Shown here: one piece after another, positions 11,239 to 23,190 of the stretch
Numbering within the stretch: the first letter of the stretch is position 1
How the letters are laid out: each line of letters starts with the position of its first letter
Assembly (NCBI GenBank): GCA_037693485.1
Contig: CM075351.1
Span: forward strand, 65,870,001 to 65,934,000
Direction: 5' to 3'
From: Kitagawia praeruptora
Lineage: Eukaryota; Streptophyta; Magnoliopsida; Apiales; Apiaceae
Length of the DNA: 64,000 nt
Notes under the pieces: model-generated
Database searches by the model: none
What the model saw: only the letters and a program-made list of their open reading frames with translations
What the model was told of the DNA's origin: nothing
Translations under genes and position numbers: made by a program

Positions 11239-13336
11239 TTAAACTACAACAAAAAGATTACTGAAATGACTAACTTGTGGTTCACTTTCACTGATTGGAT
11301 GTGGGTAGCTTCCTTGTGTGGCTGAATGCCAAGCTTCCAGGTTAAATCCTTCCATTACATCTGTAGCCACATAGTAATCTTGTGTTTTCTGAATGTTAGC
11401 TTCACTAATGATGAGCTTCACAGTGCAGTCCTTGTTTTTTAAGGTGCGCATAATATTAGGCCAAGCAGCAATAGTATGACCCTACACAACCAAATTATTA
11501 TAATCAATAACTAAGTGGATGTTATTAGAACAATTGCTGTGATTATGTAGGATATAGATCAGTAATGTGCTTTCATTTCTCACCTCATTTTGCAATTCAT
11601 AAACAGTTTTCCCAATTAGAGTTCGAACTTCTCGATCCTCAAGCCTAATCTTTATTTCGCCAGTTTGATCTTCTGCTGTGAGGTCGACTTCAAAACTGAA
11701 AATCAACATTTTCAAAAACTGATTAGGTAATGCTCTGTATTACACTTATAATCAGAAATATAACCTGCTGGTATACCTCAAAGCTGCATAAGGCACCGTC
11801 CTAGTACATGCATTACACATGTGAACATTTTCAATTGTTACAGTTTTCTGGTAGCAGGAGGTGCATACAGGGTGACACCAGCTCTTTGTCTCACTTATCA
11901 TTTTGATTTTGATCTGACAGATTACCTCAATCTAACAATAAAGAAATAATTAGAAGTTTGTACATCTAGGTCCTCTGTAAGATCACATATATGTAGCATA
12001 CCTCCCTGTGAGACTGATCAAGAACTTTGATATCTTTTACATGATAAAGGAGTGCAGGTCTGTTCTTCTGTGATGAGAGGACTTTCCTAGTAAATCCTGG
12101 TTTAGAACACCTAAAAACATACGAAGTATGTAAGAAAGTCGTAAATGTCATTCCCATTATAAAGATTTGCAATGTTCATACCTTTTTCTTAGTTGACTCA
12201 CACTATGGTGGTTGTAGTTTAGATAGAAAGTAGTTGCTCCCACATTTCCAAGTATTACTTCATCTGTGAAATTAGTTAAAAAATGTCAGTTAAGGTTGTG
12301 GAATTATATAAACTATGAACATGGAATACCTGGTTAATTATATAAATCATGACTGTAAGATAGCTCACAATTTATAAATTCTGGTATAGTTTGTAAACCA
12401 TACTAGTAATATAGGGGATTTAGATACCTCGCCACATTGTGACTCTAGCACAGCCCAGAATTATAATCACTGGATATTCCAACTCTGTTTTAAGCGTAGC
12501 AGCAAGCAGTTCAGCAAATTCATCCCAAAGAGTCACACTCACACTTGTACTGAATGAGGGTTAAAATGCTATTAGACAACTAATTAGCAAACTGTATGTA
12601 ATCAGTCTTTATTGATCTAGTTTATAATTTCAAGTACTGACCTCCCATCAGTAATATTAAATTTGAACTGTGGCTGTATTCTCCCAAGCCTGTTTTTGAC
12701 TTTACCAATGCCTTCATACTCTTCCAAGACTCCAATCACATCTGTTAGCAAGGTTCAAAGTATCAATTTAAGTAGTAAGACAATGCAGTAATCTGTTTCA
12801 GTGAGAGTATTAGAGGTTATACCAGCAAGAAAGGTGTTCTGTTGAGATATAGGTTTTAGATCAGGAAGGTCATAGAAATCAAACCAGTATCTTTCAATGT
12901 GGACTTGGTTTTCTTCTAGTGCATTCAAGATTGTGTCTTCGCCAAATATAACTTGGAACTCTTTCCTCACAGGCCTGAATTTGTCTTCAATGTTGTAGTC
13001 TTTCACTGTGAAATTATTAATTTGGAAAATGCCTCCAACTATAATATTCTTCTCTATTTCATCAGCAAGAGCTCCAGGAACAAACGCATGAACTCTGTTA
13101 CGCTATAATTATAGGCATAGGAGATGTTATATCGAGATAAAAGAGATAATACATATCAGTTACATCATCAGGTGTACCATACTTACTTGAGCATCCAGTA
13201 GCAACAGGTTAAAGGCTTTGAAAAGTTCTCCTCGAGTTGAAACTCCTCTCCATAGATTCAAGATCCTAACCTGAACTTTCCAATCATATTTTCCTTTCCT
13301 CAAGTCTTTCAAATAGTCAACTTTCTTGCTAGCCAT
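11239..13336 (-). CDS. RPA1-like (replication protein A 70 kDa, DUF223-type) single-strand DNA-binding protein
   Basis: About nine exons join on the minus strand. The first are 13336-13187 (M1 to Q50), 13102-12823 and 12741-12642, with GT-AG junctions; the last open frame stops at 11239. The N-terminus MASKKVDYLKDLRKGKYDW, followed by VQVRILNLWRG, is the start of an OB fold typical of plant RPA70-like proteins. A second OB fold (VTLWDEFAELLAA) follows, then a zinc-ribbon pair CTSC and CNAC in the RPA-C region. This architecture matches the RPA1-like family found both as host paralogues and as Helitron passengers. The likely role is binding single-stranded DNA, for a Helitron during rolling-circle transfer. 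It is a tandem neighbour of a related gene on the same strand and has no internal stop. The exact last exon is uncertain. Confidence 0.75.
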
Positions 13337-13849
13337 ACTTAGTGTGAAAGAGTGTTTCTTTGATGTTTTACCTGCTTCCTATTTCCTACCTTGCATGCTA
13401 TGAATTGTTCTGGAGCTATTATATTTATAGGGTGGAGAAATACAACAGGTGATATCTTGGGTAGATGAAGAAATATAAAGACCACAATCAATTATGTAAC
13501 CAAACAACTTCTCCTATGTAATTGAGCATTCAATTTCAATCTGAATATATATTGATTAACTCTGTATAATATCCCACAGAGAATCTTTAAACATAGTAAA
13601 GATACATTACTTGGAAATATAGAGTTCAACAGTTCAGATAAAGAGTTTCCATTTTAGTGACAAAATGAATGATCTCATCAAGACAACTTAAGCCAGAAGT
13701 AATGATCTACATCCAAAAAAGTTGGCATAAAGCATACAGCCAATAATAAAGAGTTCCAATGAGATGCTAAAAGAGGTTGTAAAAGATTCTATCTTCATTC
13801 TCCTACATATTAATATAGATGCTATTCCTTCAATGCTGACACACCACAT

Positions 13850-16392
13850 TTAGATCAGCAAATTCAAATCTGTAGAAAGATGAAATAACCACAATTACAA
13901 TGCTTGGTATAACAAATTTATACAATTAACATCCTATTGTTTAAATGAATGTATGGATTTTAATATTTTATGTATTACCATTGTTTTAGTTGCCTTTTCA
14001 GTTTTGATCACTTTGCACTTTGCAAGAGGCACATTTTCATCCATCTCCACAGGAACATTATCTAACAAATTTCTTCCTCTAACCTTGTTTGTTGACTTGA
14101 CAGTAGGAGGACTATGCTTAGGATCATGAGTGGTACCATATTCCTAATAGAAACAATTAATCAGTTTGTACAACAACAGATTGTTTAACAATGTTTATTC
14201 AAGATTTAACAATTACCACTGAAATGCAGGGGTCTTTCTGATTAGAAAAATGTGGCACTTGAGATGGACTATGATTACCATGACTTTCAAGTGGGTAATT
14301 CAATTCAACAGCCATATAAATGTTTGATGTTTTCTTCAGGTTACTGTCGTCTAGTGCAAGGGTCAATAGGTACTCCTTCTTCTCAAAAAATTGTAGCACT
14401 GGAGGAAATGGTATATTTTCACCTACCTGCAAGTAAGGATGTATCGATCGTTATTCTATAATGTAACATGCTTAACTTCTGTAGGGCTTTTCATTTTCTT
14501 ACAATCTCCCAGTCTAAAACTGTACAGAACTCACTTCATTTTCATCATTTTCCACATCAAAAGCATTCCTTCCAATTATGCGCTGTATCTCGTCATCAGG
14601 GAATATTACGGCTAGAATTCCAGTACTATCATTGCACACAGTAGCAAGCCTAAATCTAAATAAACCAAATTATATTGTAAGTTAGTGAAAAAGGGCAACA
14701 TATGAATAATTTTGATGGTAATGTTGATTTATACCTTTTGTCTGGATAGGGGATGTTTCGTTTACATGTAGCACAATTATATCTTTTCTCAACAATGGCA
14801 ACCTCATTCCCACATGCAGTACAAACATTGTCATACCAGTTATTATTCTGATCAACTTTCTTAACTGTAATATGGCATCTGACCCTTCTCTATTGTGCAT
14901 AACAATCACTAATCAGTTAGTAGCATACACAGACCAAGCAGGTAAAAAAAAGGGTAACACAATCACCATTTGAACATGGACCATAATACTTGGAGTTATA
15001 CAAACCACAAACCTCAGTAAAATTTGTACTCAGATTCTTAATAGCTGCAATAGTATAAATATCAGGAACTTTGTCATCAACTGGGATTTCTATGGGCAGG
15101 TAGTATGGTTCAGGATCAGGAACACTATAAACAAAATTACAAAACTGTTAGTATTACTTCAAGGCAAAATTGAACACTATTTATTTCAGGTTATACCTAT
15201 CCTTTAGTAGCTTTACACTGTAGTGGTCCAAATTCAGATAGAACCTAGTAGCTGGATAGTTGTTCAAACAGGTCATACCTGCAGTTAAGGAACATAGCAC
15301 AGTCTATGAGGTTTCAGTAGGACTATTCACTATTCACTATACCAAATACAAAATTTTACTTAATGAGTTTGTTGGATGAGTACATCTACAAATAAGAGGT
15401 ATTATCAGCTTCAACATTTTCCTACCTTCATATTGATTAACTTTGGCACATGCAATGATGACTACACTATTTTCTCCCTTTGTCTCACTCAAAGCTTTTG
15501 CAAAATCTTGAGCCAATTCATTGAAGAATGTAACATTCAGAGAAGACCTATAATTTATAAGATCTCAATTTAATATAAATTAGGTAATAAATAGCATGTG
15601 TATATATCAAATAAAAGATACTTATCAAAACTTATTAGAAGAGTAATTATGAAGCAAAGTTTAGTCCAAAAAATCGGTACCTTCCATCAGTGATTCGAAA
15701 TTTAATATGGCATCTGCTATGGTCGTCTTTTGCATACATCAAATTAGCATTCTGATTTCTAATTATGCCAGCAACATCTAAAAAAGAAATAAAAGTATCA
15801 TGCAATTAGTATAACATTAATTATCTTATTCAACAATATTATGACCCTATCAAAGGGGTAGAGTCAATAAGCTAGTTTTACCTATCAAAAAATGGTTATC
15901 TGTTAGTAGCTTATCAACATCCTTTAGTTCAAAGAGGTCAAAGGCAAAAGATGGGATCTTGGTGATATTATCCTTTTCACATACCAAAGTGGTATTATTG
16001 GCAAAATAGATATGTTTGTCAAATCTAACGGCTCTGCTCATTTCATCGCCAGCATAAACTCGAACATGAAAGTTAGATAATGTGTAGATCTCTCCTTCCT
16101 TAAGATCTTTCATGAACAAATCTAAAATCTTGGCACTGACAAAAGCATGAATTCTACAGCTCTACAGATTCACAAATAAAACAATAGTAGTACATTTGAG
16201 AACTGGGAATTAGAAATGCAAAGCTCCAAAAAGTAATCTTACCGAATCATCAATGAATATAACGTTTAAACCCCGAAATTCCTGAGTCTGCCTGTTGACT
16301 CCTTTCCATAGACTCTGAGCTCTAACACGTACTGTCCACTCCGATTTTCCAGTTTTCAGATTTTTAAGCTTATCAAACTTGTTGAAAGCCAT
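13850..16392 (-). CDS. Second RPA1-like (DUF223-type) single-strand DNA-binding protein
   Basis: Exons join on the minus strand from ATG 16392 (MAFNKFDKLKNLKTGKSEW). Next come an OB-fold exon containing SCRIHAFVSAKIL, VAGIIRNQNANL, the exon SSLNVTFFNELAQDFAKAL, and a zinc-ribbon exon with CTAC and CATC. Later exons contain FRLATVCNDSTGILAV and a basic tail with KCKVIKTEKATKT. The layout is the same as the RPA-like gene 0.5 kb downstream, but the sequences differ at most positions, so the pair is an old duplication or two separate acquisitions. The final exon is ambiguous: reading through ends at 13934, while splicing to a short last exon ends at 13850. No premature stop was met in the exons checked. 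Single-strand DNA binding is inferred from the family. Confidence 0.72.
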
Positions 16393-17083
16393 TGCAAGTA
16401 TACAGCTTCAAAACAATACGAAATGAACAAAGACTGTAAAGTAAGTGAAGACATACAAATAGAGGAGAGATTCGATGAGATGTTTGTCGTCATTAGTCAC
16501 GTGAAGATTCAACCAAACCCATCAAATAATGGTAGTCAACATTCTGATCAGTCTTTTTTGTTCTCTAACGTATACTGACAATTATCCTGTCTCACTCACA
16601 TGTTGCCAGTTTTATGTTAGACAGTAAGGTTACGATACGAATTATGTTTCAGTCGAACCTGAAAGGCTGGTAAGTTTAAAATATACTATGTCTCTAGAGA
16701 AAGATAAATAGGGGTATTTTCTTATATTTAATTAAGAAATACATCTTGAAGTGGGCTCTCAATCTGAAGTGGGCTGGATAAGGTGCGATTTTTGGCCTGC
16801 TATTGTATAGTTGGATTTGTAAGTAAAGTTGGGTTTGTATTTTTTGGTGGTTGGCTGAATAGGCTCAGTAAATGTGGCGATAACTTGAAAAATAACAGAG
16901 ATTAAAAGTCAAAACTTTGGAATTACAAAATAAATCCTATTGGTGCAGAATAGAAACCTTTCATATTTCTTCTCGCTTTTTTCGTTGGGGAGATGAAGAG
17001 TAATTAATGGTATCAGGAGGTTAAATACAGATGATCCTAACATGCTTCTTCATTAGCATTCTAAATCTGTAAGGGGTAAAATT

Positions 17084-17707
17084 ATGGAGAGGAGTTGGTT
17101 GTTTCCAAAGAGGAAGTTTGTGAAGATCAACACCCATGCAGTGCACTATGATGAACCATTGCCTAATGGTAATACATCAGGCATAGGGGTGGTGATCAGA
17201 GATAGGAGAGGTACTATAGTACTCATGGTCTCGGGCACTATACCAGGAATAACAGCTAGGGCTAATGAGGTGTGGTCGATGCTCATTGGTCTGAGATGTG
17301 CATACTATGAAAGAAAAAATAAGTTGCAGTTGGAGACGGACAATAATGAGGGTGTGAAAGAATGGGAAGATTGGAGGTGGTGGCTGGATCCAAATCATGC
17401 TGGGGTCATTCAACAATTGGAGCAGAGGAAATCAGATCCTAATCTGACATTGGAAGTGGAGGTTATCAGGGATAGTCAAAACAGGTTGGCAAGATTTCTA
17501 GCAGTGGATGGAGCTCAGAACAGGGACAGGCTAGTAGTGTTTAGAAGGCCGTTTGGTAGGGTAAGGGAACTATGGCGTCTAGATATGGGTCTCGGGCCGG
17601 TTGAAGATCGTTTTCGGCTGTTGGAGGAGGAAGAAGCCATGCAGGCTGCTGATGAGGAGGATCTCGAAAGCATGGGAAACTGGCTGGTGGCAGACATTGA
17701 GTCGTAG
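17084..17707 (+). CDS. RNase H-like (RVT_3 type) domain protein, probably the 3' end of a LINE
   Basis: This 207-residue open frame starts with a segment reading FVKINTHAVHYDE, then GIGVVIRDRRGTIVLM, then RANEVWSMLIGLR, then LQLETDNNEG, matching the strand order of plant RVT_3 RNase H domains at the C-terminus of L1-type LINEs. The usual first catalytic Asp (K-N-x-D-G) is replaced: here the block reads INTHA, so His stands at that place. The later acidic residues (E in ANEV, D in ETDN) are present. The acidic C-terminal tail is of unknown function. No reverse transcriptase is found upstream. It lies opposite to the surrounding Helitron genes, and a LINE-like 3' UTR follows to about 17930. It is probably an inactive LINE remnant or a captured fragment. 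Confidence 0.55.
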   Translation: MERSWLFPKRKFVKINTHAVHYDEPLPNGNTSGIGVVIRDRRGTIVLMVSGTIPGITARANEVWSMLIGLRCAYYERKNKLQLETDNNEGVKEWEDWRWWLDPNHAGVIQQLEQRKSDPNLTLEVEVIRDSQNRLARFLAVDGAQNRDRLVVFRRPFGRVRELWRLDMGLGPVEDRFRLLEEEEAMQAADEEDLESMGNWLVADIES

Positions 17708-18102
17708 GGGATGGGAAGGCAAAGTGCTTGAAAATGTCGTCTGAAAGTTTGCTTCGACTTCTATTGCCTAATTTTATTTCTGTTTTTATGTTTTTATTAA
17801 GTTTATGTTATCTGTTTCATTGGGTGATTTGCATTGTTCTTGTTGGATTTATGTCCTGAAACCTTAAGTGTTCTAAGACTGGTGGAACTGTGGGCAGATG
17901 CCCTGTTTTATTTCCTAGTTTCGTGGTTGTTTAATAATATTCATGTTTTTGCCTAAATTATTGTTTGCAATCTTTAAATTTTTCAAGATTTGTTTTGAAT
18001 TTATCATGTTTTTTATAAGATGTATGCCAAATTTAGATTGTCATTGGCAATCAAGATCTTGTAGTTTGGTAATTACTGTGTAGTCATGATATTCAAATGG
18101 CA

Positions 18103-18143
18103 TAAGTTTTACATTTCATTACGTCTGATTGCTACTGATAACA
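18103..18143 (+). repeat. 3' remnant of the first copia-type LTR
   Basis: Only the last 41 bp of the LTR remain, running into a primer-binding site with one mismatch (TGGTATCTGAGC, 18144-18155). The left junction sits at a shared TAAG between pre-LTR filler and the LTR interior, as expected for a microhomology deletion of about 250 bp. Confidence 0.65.
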
Positions 18144-18617
18144 TGGTATCTGAGCTAGAATATACGATCTTTATCTTCTCCGATGTCGTTTCCGGCGATT
18201 AGACGTTATTTCCGACGAATGTTTTGCTCATTTTCTCTATCATCTCATCGTTTAGTAAGATCTTTCTCATTTTCTTGATCTTCTTTTAGCTTAAGATTTT
18301 GTTTTCTTAGCTGTTTCTTGATTTTTGTGAATTGTGAATGATATTTGAGGTTTTCTGATGATAATCTTGTTGAAGATATGTTGATTTACAATCTTCAACT
18401 TACGATCTTTTGATTTCTTTATCGATCATTCTTTTCTGTGTTTCTAATCTCTCTAAATCAAATCTCTCTGAATCAAATCTCGCTAAATCTCTCTAAATCA
18501 CTTCTAAACTCTAAACTCTGAATTTCTAAACTCTAAACTCTGAAATCACTTCTAAACTCTGAAATCACTTCTAAACTCTGAAATCACTTCTAAACTCTGA
18601 ATTTTTTCTGGAAAATC

Positions 18618-18899
18618 ATGGCTACAACAATAGAACTCACACAAGATCCGTCTAGTGTCTATTTTCTACATCCTTCTGACAATACTGGTATGAAACTTGT
18701 TACTACACCTTTTAATGGAACTTGCTATGGAAACTGGAAACGATCCATGGTCATAGGACTTACAGCTAAGAACAAAATGTGTTTTATTGATGGAACACTA
18801 TCTAAACCTGAGATCACAGCAGTTAACTACAAATCTTGGTCAAGATGTAATAGTATGATAACAGGCTGGATCATGTATCTCAACACGAAGAAAAGTTAG
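18618..18899 (+). pseudogene. Truncated Ty1-copia gag (unit 1)
   Basis: This 93-residue frame begins MATTIELTQDPSSVYFLHPS, the conserved start of plant Ty1-copia gag (DUF4219/UBN2-like region). Conserved pieces include LTAKNKMCFIDGT and WSRCNSMITGWIM. It ends just after the first helices at a TAG, far short of a full gag with its zinc knuckle, and continues into AT-rich filler. It is identical in protein to the copy at 20708-20989. It is probably not functional as a capsid protein, although its reading frame is intact in both units. Confidence 0.75.
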
Positions 18900-19986
18900 A
18901 GATTATCAAAATTATGGGTGTGTGTACTATAAGTGCATTTTATTATAATAAATAAGGGTGTGTGTAATATAAGTGTATTTTATTATATATATTTATTTAT
19001 AAATAAATAAATATAATAAGAAGCAGATCGAATTGGCATTATCAGTTATTAGTAAAGAGTATTTATTCAACTTATTATCCAAATTATTCATGTGTGAAAA
19101 AAAAAAAATTGCATCGCAGTCTTCCAGAACCATGCATCTAATCTTAAAGGTTGGGATTAATTAAAAAATTTTTTTCGAAGATCATTTGGTTATATTTAAA
19201 ACTTAATTGTAATGTTTTAAAATTTAAAATAAATTTGGAAAATTACTGTTGAGATTTTTAGATATAAAAAGAATTGTTTTGAAATTTTATTGTTTTTTTT
19301 ATAAGATTTACGCCAATTTTCAATCGTCGGTTGTCATTTTTTTACTACTTACCTCAATTTTCAATCATTTTCAGACTACTTTACACATAAACTACCTCAA
19401 GCTTCGTTTGGTCCTATCTTCGAAAGTTTTGTTTGACACTTAACGCCAAAACTATTTTGTTATACTAATGTCATGTTTTGCTATTCAATTTTCATTAAAC
19501 TACATCTATGGCATCGCAGTCTTGCAGAACCATGCATCTAATCTTAAAAGCTGGGATTAATTAAAAAAAAATTCCGAAGATCATTTGGTCATATTTAAAA
19601 CTTAATTGTAATATTTTAAAATTTAAAAGTAATTTGGAAAATTACTGTTTAGATTTTTAAATATAAAAAGAATTGTTTTGAATTTTTTTGTTTTTTATAA
19701 GATTTATGTCTATTTTCAATCGTCAATTGTCATTTTTTTGGTATCTACCTCAATTTTCAATCATTTCCGACTACTTTACACAGAAACTACCTCAATCTTC
19801 GTTTAGTCCTATCTTGTTTTGTTTCACACTTAATGCCAAACCATTTCTGTTATACTAATGTCATATTTTGCCATTCGATTTTTATTGAATGGAGTTAAAA
19901 AGAACTGATCAACTTATACAAATTTTTTAATTAATGTGTAGTCGTGATTTTAAAAATGCATAAGTGGGTGTTCTATATTTTCGAAG

Positions 19987-20252
19987 TGTTGAGATACATG
20001 ATCCAGCCCACTCGATACATGATCCAGCCCACTCTAATGATCCAAATCCAGCCCAGCATACATCCACGTCAGCAAATCAACCTGCAAATTGTACATATTA
20101 GATTGGCTGTATTTATAATTAGTTAGTTACAATTTTATAGTCAGTTAGTCATTTTACAAAAGCTTAGCTTTCATTCTCTGTAACAAACTTTTAGTTCATC
20201 AATGGAAGATCTAAGTTTTACATTTCATTACGTCTGATTGCTACTGATAACA
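19987..20252 (+). repeat. Copia-type LTR (unit 2)
   Basis: A 266-bp LTR starts TGTTGAGA, ends GATAACA, and is followed directly by the primer-binding site TGGTATCAGAGC (20253-20264). Near its start GATACATGATCCAGCCCACT is duplicated in tandem. A TATTTATAA box lies mid-LTR, a plausible promoter. The left edge could instead be the TG at 19969. Confidence 0.7.
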
Positions 20253-20707
20253 TGGTATCAGAGCTAGAATATACGATCTTTATCTTCTCCGATGTCGTTT
20301 CCGGCGATTAGACGTTATTTCCGACGAATGTTTTGCTCATTTTCTCTATCATCTCATCGTTTAGTAAGATCTTTCTCATTTTCTTGATCTTCTTTTAGCT
20401 TAAGATTTTGTTTTCTTAGCTGTTTCTTGATTTCTGTGAATTGTGAATGATATTTGAGGTTTTCTGATGATAATCTTGTTGAAGATATGTTGATTTACAA
20501 TCTTCAACTTACGATCTTTTGATTTCTTTATCGATCATTCTTTTCTGTGTTTCTAATCTCTCTAAATCAAATCTCTCTGAATCAAATCTCGCTAAATCTC
20601 TCTAAATCACTTCTAAACTCTAAACTCTGAATTTCTAAACTCTAAACTCTGAAATCACTTCTAAACTCTGAAATCACTTCTAAACTCTGAATTTTTTCTG
20701 GAAAATC

Positions 20708-20989
20708 ATGGCTACAACAATAGAACTCACACAAGATCCGTCTAGTGTCTATTTTCTACATCCTTCTGACAATACTGGTATGAAACTTGTTACTACACCT
20801 TTTAATGGAACTTGCTATGGAAATTGGAAACGATCCATGGTCATAGGACTTACAGCTAAGAACAAAATGTGTTTTATTGATGGAACACTATCTAAACCTG
20901 AGATCACAGCAGTTAACTACAAATCTTGGTCAAGATGTAATAGTATGATAACAGGCTGGATCATGTATCTCAACACGAAGAAAAGTTAG
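20708..20989 (+). pseudogene. Truncated Ty1-copia gag (unit 2)
   Basis: This is the same 93-residue frame as in unit 1, with one silent-looking base difference (AAC to AAT in the Asn codon before the WKRSM block). It ends at the same TAG and is followed by the same AT-rich filler. Preservation of the frame in both units reflects recent duplication and does not by itself show selection. Confidence 0.75.
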
Positions 20990-22074
20990 AGATTATCAAA
21001 ATTATGGGTGTGTGTACTATAAGTGCATTTTATTATAATAAATAAGGGTGTGTGTAATATAAGTGTATTTTATTATTTATATTTATTTATAAATAAATAA
21101 ATATAATAAGAAGCAGATCGAATTGGCATTATCAGTTATTAGTAAAGAGTATTTATTCAACTTATTATCCAAATTATTCATGTGTGAAAAAAAAAATTGC
21201 ATCGCAGTCTTCCAGAACCATGCATCTAATCTTAAAGGTTGGGATTAATTAAAATTTTTTTTTCGAAGATCATTTGGTTATATTTAAAACTTAATTGTAA
21301 TGTTTTAAAATTTAAAATAAATTTGGAAAATTACTGTTGAGATTTTTAGATATAAAAAGAATTGTTTTGAAATTTTATTGTTTTTTTTATAAGATTTACG
21401 CCAATTTTCAATCGTCGGTTGTCATTTTTTTACTACTTACCTCAATTTTCAATCATTTTCAGACTACTTTACACATAAACTACCTCAAGCTTCGTTTGGT
21501 CCTATCTTCGAAAGTTTTGTTTGACACTTAACGCCAAAACTATTTTGTTATACTATTGTCATGTTTTGCTATTCAATTTTCATTAAACTACATCTATGGC
21601 ATCGCAGTCTTGCAGAACCATGCATCTAATCTTAAAAGATGGGATTAATTAAAAAAAAATTCCGAAGATCATTTGGTCATATTTAAAACTTAATTGTAAT
21701 ATTTTAAAATTTTAAAGTAATTTGGAAAATTACTGTTTAGATTTTTAAATATAAAAAAAAAAATTTTGAATTTTTTTGTTTTTTATAAGATTTATGTCTA
21801 TTTTCAATCGTCAATTGTCATTTTTTTGGTATCTACCTCAATTTTCAATCATTTCCGACTACTTTACACAGAAGCTACCTCAATCTTCGTTTAGTCCTAT
21901 CTTGTTTTGTTTCACACTTAATGCCAAACCATTTCTGTTATACTAATGTCATATTTTGCCATTCGATTTTTATTGAATGGAGTTAAAAAGAACTGATCAA
22001 CTTATACAAATTTTTTAATTAATGTGTAGTCGTGATTTTAAAAATGCATAAGTGGGTGTTCTATATTTTCGAAG

Positions 22075-22340
22075 TGTTGAGATACATGATCCAGCCCACT
22101 CGATACATGATCCAGCCCACTCTAATGATCCAAATCCAGCCCAGCATACATCCACGTCAGCAAATCAACCTGCAAATTGTACATATTAGATTGGCTGTAT
22201 TTATAATTAGTTAGTTACAATTTTATAGTCAGTTAGTCATTTTACAAAAGCTTAGCTTTCATTCTCTGTAACAAACTTTTAGTTCATCAATGGAAGATCT
22301 AAGTTTTACATTTCATTACGTCTGATTGCTACTGATAACA
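22075..22340 (+). repeat. Copia-type LTR (unit 3)
   Basis: This is a third LTR copy, offset exactly 2088 bp from the previous one, followed by the primer-binding site at 22341-22352 and a leader that breaks off near 22797. It shows the array once continued or ended within a third unit. Confidence 0.7.
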
Positions 22341-23190
22341 TGGTATCAGAGCTAGAATATACGATCTTTATCTTCTCCGATGTCGTTTCCGGCGATTAGA
22401 CGTTATTTCCGACGAATGTTTTGCTCATTTTCTCTATCATCTCATCGTTTAGTAAGATCTTTCTCATTTTCTTGATCTTCTTTTAGCTTAAGATTTTGTT
22501 TTCTTAGCTGTTTCTTGATTTCTGTGAATTGTGAATGATATTTGAGGTTTTCTGATGATAATCTTGTTGAAGATATGTTGATTTACAATCTTCAACTTAC
22601 GATCTTTTGATTTCTTTATCGATCATTCTTTTCTGTGTTTCTAATCTCTCTAAATCAAATCTCTCTGAATCAAATCTCGCTAAATCTCTCTAAATCACTT
22701 CTAAACTCTAAACTCTGAATTTCTAAACTCTAAACTCTGAAATCACTTCTAAACTCTGAAATCACTTCTAAACTCTGAAATCACTTCTAAACTCTGAATT
22801 TTTTAGAAAACAATTCTAAAAATAACTTCTAATAAATTTTGTAAAATTTTGAAAAGAATTTTAAATAAAAAAAGAACTGTTTTAATTTTTATTGTTTTTT
22901 ATACAATTTCTTCCAATTTTCAATCGATACTTGTCATTTTTTAATCATTTCTTCACTATTTTACACAAGAACAACAATTATAGAGTTTTATAACTCTAAT
23001 TTAGTAAAATTAGTGATGTTGAATGACTAAAATGACATACGAATACTTCTAATCATTCACATAGAAAAGACTACTCAAGGATTTCTCAATAGAGTAAACA
23101 TATAACTTAACATTGCAACACAAAAAAATTGTCCACCAAGAGTAACATTGTACAATGAATCACCTAGTTTCAATGTCTATCACATTAAAG

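Larger units (their letters stand above)
17930..22960 (+). mobile_element. Tandem array of a non-autonomous Ty1-copia derivative
   Basis: A unit of about 2088 bp is repeated. Unit 1 is 18103-19986 with a truncated LTR, unit 2 is 19987-22074, and unit 3 starts at 22075 and stops after its leader near 22797. Each unit has an LTR (TGTTGAGA to GATAACA), a primer-binding site TGGTATCAGAGC complementary to initiator tRNA-Met, a leader with a 19-bp minisatellite, a 93-codon gag start, and about 1 kb of AT-rich filler that is itself a diverged 400-bp tandem duplication. Protease, integrase and reverse transcriptase are absent. Units 1 and 2 are nearly identical. Diverged pieces of the filler flank the array on both sides (17930-18100 and 22800-22960). 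The LTR-internal-LTR-internal-LTR pattern suggests unequal exchange between copies. Confidence 0.8.
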
